7,462 nucleotides of DNA from an archaeon (GTDB taxonomy: Archaea; Asgardarchaeota; Hermodarchaeia; Hermodarchaeales; Hermodarchaeaceae): NCBI GenBank assembly GCA_016550425.1, contig JABXGS010000267.1:1-7462 (forward strand), in the 5' to 3' direction. A program made the position numbers and the translations under genes. Positions within the stretch are counted from its first letter, which is position 1. Every line of letters begins with the position of its first letter. Below, piece after piece: positions 6,345 through 7,462 of the stretch. Under the pieces are notes generated by a model that did no database searches, had not been told where the DNA came from, and saw only the letters and a list, made by a program, of their open reading frames with translations.

Positions 6345-7462
6345 ATGACGGTCGAAGAACCACGAATCGGTGTTTTTGTCTGTAAATGTGGCACAAATAT
6401 TGCCAAAGTTGTTGATGTACCGGCAGTCGCAGAATATGCAAAGACTCTTCCGAACGTCACTTATGCGGGTTGGCAATTATTTACGTGCTCTGAAGAAGGA
6501 CAAAATATCATAAAGAAACATATCAAAGCGCATAATCTTAATCGAGTTATTGTTGCCTCTTGTAGTCCCAAATTGCATGAACCCACTTTCCGTCGAACTG
6601 TACTAGAAGCAGGGATTAACCCGTTCTTTTTTGAAATGGTCAACATTCGGGAACAAGTTTCTTGGGCACACATGAAACAGAAAGATGACTATGCTGGAGC
6701 CACGGAGAAAGCTAAAGATCTCATTCGCGCTGGTGTCTACCGCGCAGCGCAGCTTGAATCGATTGGATCCACAACTCAAAAAGTACCGCCAGTATGTCTG
6801 GTTATCGGTGCAGGAATTGCAGGAATCGCTGCCACGACACTTCTAGCTGATAATGGTTATGAAGTGCACCTTGTGGAACGCAGTCCAGCACTCGGTGGCA
6901 AATCCGCACAATTAGGATTCGTCTTCATGACCGATACGTGTGGCGTTTGTGTCCCTCCACGTCACGGAGAAATGGCACGCAAGTGTTTGTCAAAACGGAT
7001 CCTTCTCAATGATCCCAAAATCCATGTGTACACCCAAACAGAAGTTTCACGATTCAGTGGCTATATCGGGAATTTCGAAGCCCGGCTTCATAGTAAACCC
7101 CGGGGTGTTGATATCAATACATGCACCCTCTGTGGCAAATGTATGGATGTCTGTCCAGTCGAAGTACCTGATGAATACAACTCCGGCTTAGCTAACCGGA
7201 AGGCCATTTACTACCCCTATCCTCAGGCTGTTCCACGGGCACCTGTGATTGATTTTGACACATGCACAAAATGTGGCAAATGTGAAAAACTCTGTCCAGT
7301 AAATGCAATTCATCTTGACGAACAACCCAAAGATACTGATATCACAGTTGGCACAGCAATTGTCGCCACCGGATATGACGTTTTCAAACCAGAAGGGCTG
7401 TACGGGTATGGGGAATATCCAAATGTGATTACCCAATTCATGCTTGCCCGAATCCTCGATCC
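6345..7462 (+). CDS. Second HdrA-type FAD/iron-sulfur protein, 3' end cut off
   Basis: 372 codons are open from ATG 6345 to the right edge, without a stop. The N-terminal HdrA domain has C13-K-C15-G, C48 and SC73SPKLHEP. The FAD motif is GAGIAG (155-160), followed by LGGK. Two inserted 4Fe-4S motifs have regular spacing: C260/263/266/270 and C307/310/313/317. It differs from its upstream neighbour in two ways. NIREQV replaces NIREHC, putting Val105 where the neighbour has C100. The LDCSICIL loop after the FAD motif is replaced by DTC199GVC202VPP, then RKC214. The protein is thus an old paralog and not a recent tandem copy. It starts 4 nt after the preceding stop, so the two form an operon and plausibly one heteromeric complex. 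Whether it too carries a C-terminal ferredoxin or MvhD domain, and whether hdrB/hdrC or a dehydrogenase follows, lies outside the window. Confidence 0.9.
   Translation, partial: MTVEEPRIGVFVCKCGTNIAKVVDVPAVAEYAKTLPNVTYAGWQLFTCSEEGQNIIKKHIKAHNLNRVIVASCSPKLHEPTFRRTVLEAGINPFFFEMVNIREQVSWAHMKQKDDYAGATEKAKDLIRAGVYRAAQLESIGSTTQKVPPVCLVIGAGIAGIAATTLLADNGYEVHLVERSPALGGKSAQLGFVFMTDTCGVCVPPRHGEMARKCLSKRILLNDPKIHVYTQTEVSRFSGYIGNFEARLHSKPRGVDINTCTLCGKCMDVCPVEVPDEYNSGLANRKAIYYPYPQAVPRAPVIDFDTCTKCGKCEKLCPVNAIHLDEQPKDTDITVGTAIVATGYDVFKPEGLYGYGEYPNVITQFMLARILD

Noticed and set aside
6260..7436. Open frames overlapping the second hdrA (for example 6461-6673 minus and 6940-7191 plus)
   Set aside because: The forward frame from 6345 is uninterrupted and carries HdrA motifs throughout, so these are shadows.
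3989..7462. Recent tandem duplication of hdrA
   Set aside because: The two proteins share only family-level motifs in the N-terminal region and differ in key cysteine loops, so any duplication is ancient.

Overview
The window looks archaeal. The evidence is TATA/BRE-like elements about 25 nt ahead of plausible start points, a T7 tract on the transcribed strand after a gene, a histidine kinase with the H-D-L-N-N H-box common in archaeal PAS kinases, and several heterodisulfide-reductase (Hdr) genes. Base composition is moderate (mid-40s % GC by eye) and Shine-Dalgarno sites are good. An anaerobe with C1/acetyl-CoA-pathway metabolism is likely; Asgard or Bathyarchaeia-type lineages would fit, but this is a guess from gene content and not a placement.

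Layout. The left half is transcribed leftwards. It holds the start of a MetV-like protein (methylene-tetrahydrofolate reductase C-terminal domain family, GTG start, cut by the left edge at 1), a CheY-like response regulator (655-1023), a three-PAS histidine kinase (1020-2903, overlapping the regulator by a few bases), and an MBL-fold metallohydrolase (3070-3879). The right half is transcribed rightwards. A 783-residue HdrA carrying a fused C-terminal MvhD domain (3989-6340) is followed 4 nt later by a second, different HdrA-type flavoprotein (6345 to beyond the right edge).

How the genes may work together. HdrA is the FAD/iron-sulfur subunit of flavin-based electron bifurcation, and MvhD passes electrons from a hydrogenase, formate dehydrogenase or F420/NAD(P)H module into HdrA. 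MetV is the iron-sulfur partner of MetF in Hdr-linked methylene-THF reductases such as the Moorella HdrCBA-MvhD-MetVF complex. Having MetV and two HdrA proteins within 7.5 kb suggests an energy-conserving C1/redox locus, with a cytoplasmic two-component system in the middle. The MetV-like gene is transcribed separately from the hdrA genes, so a shared complex is inference.

The three non-coding gaps (543-654, 2904-3069, 3880-3988) all hold promoter-like and dyad elements. The clearest is a 12-bp inverted repeat (11 of 12 pairs) framing the TATA box between the divergent MBL and hdrA genes. No RNA genes, mobile elements or CRISPR arrays were seen.
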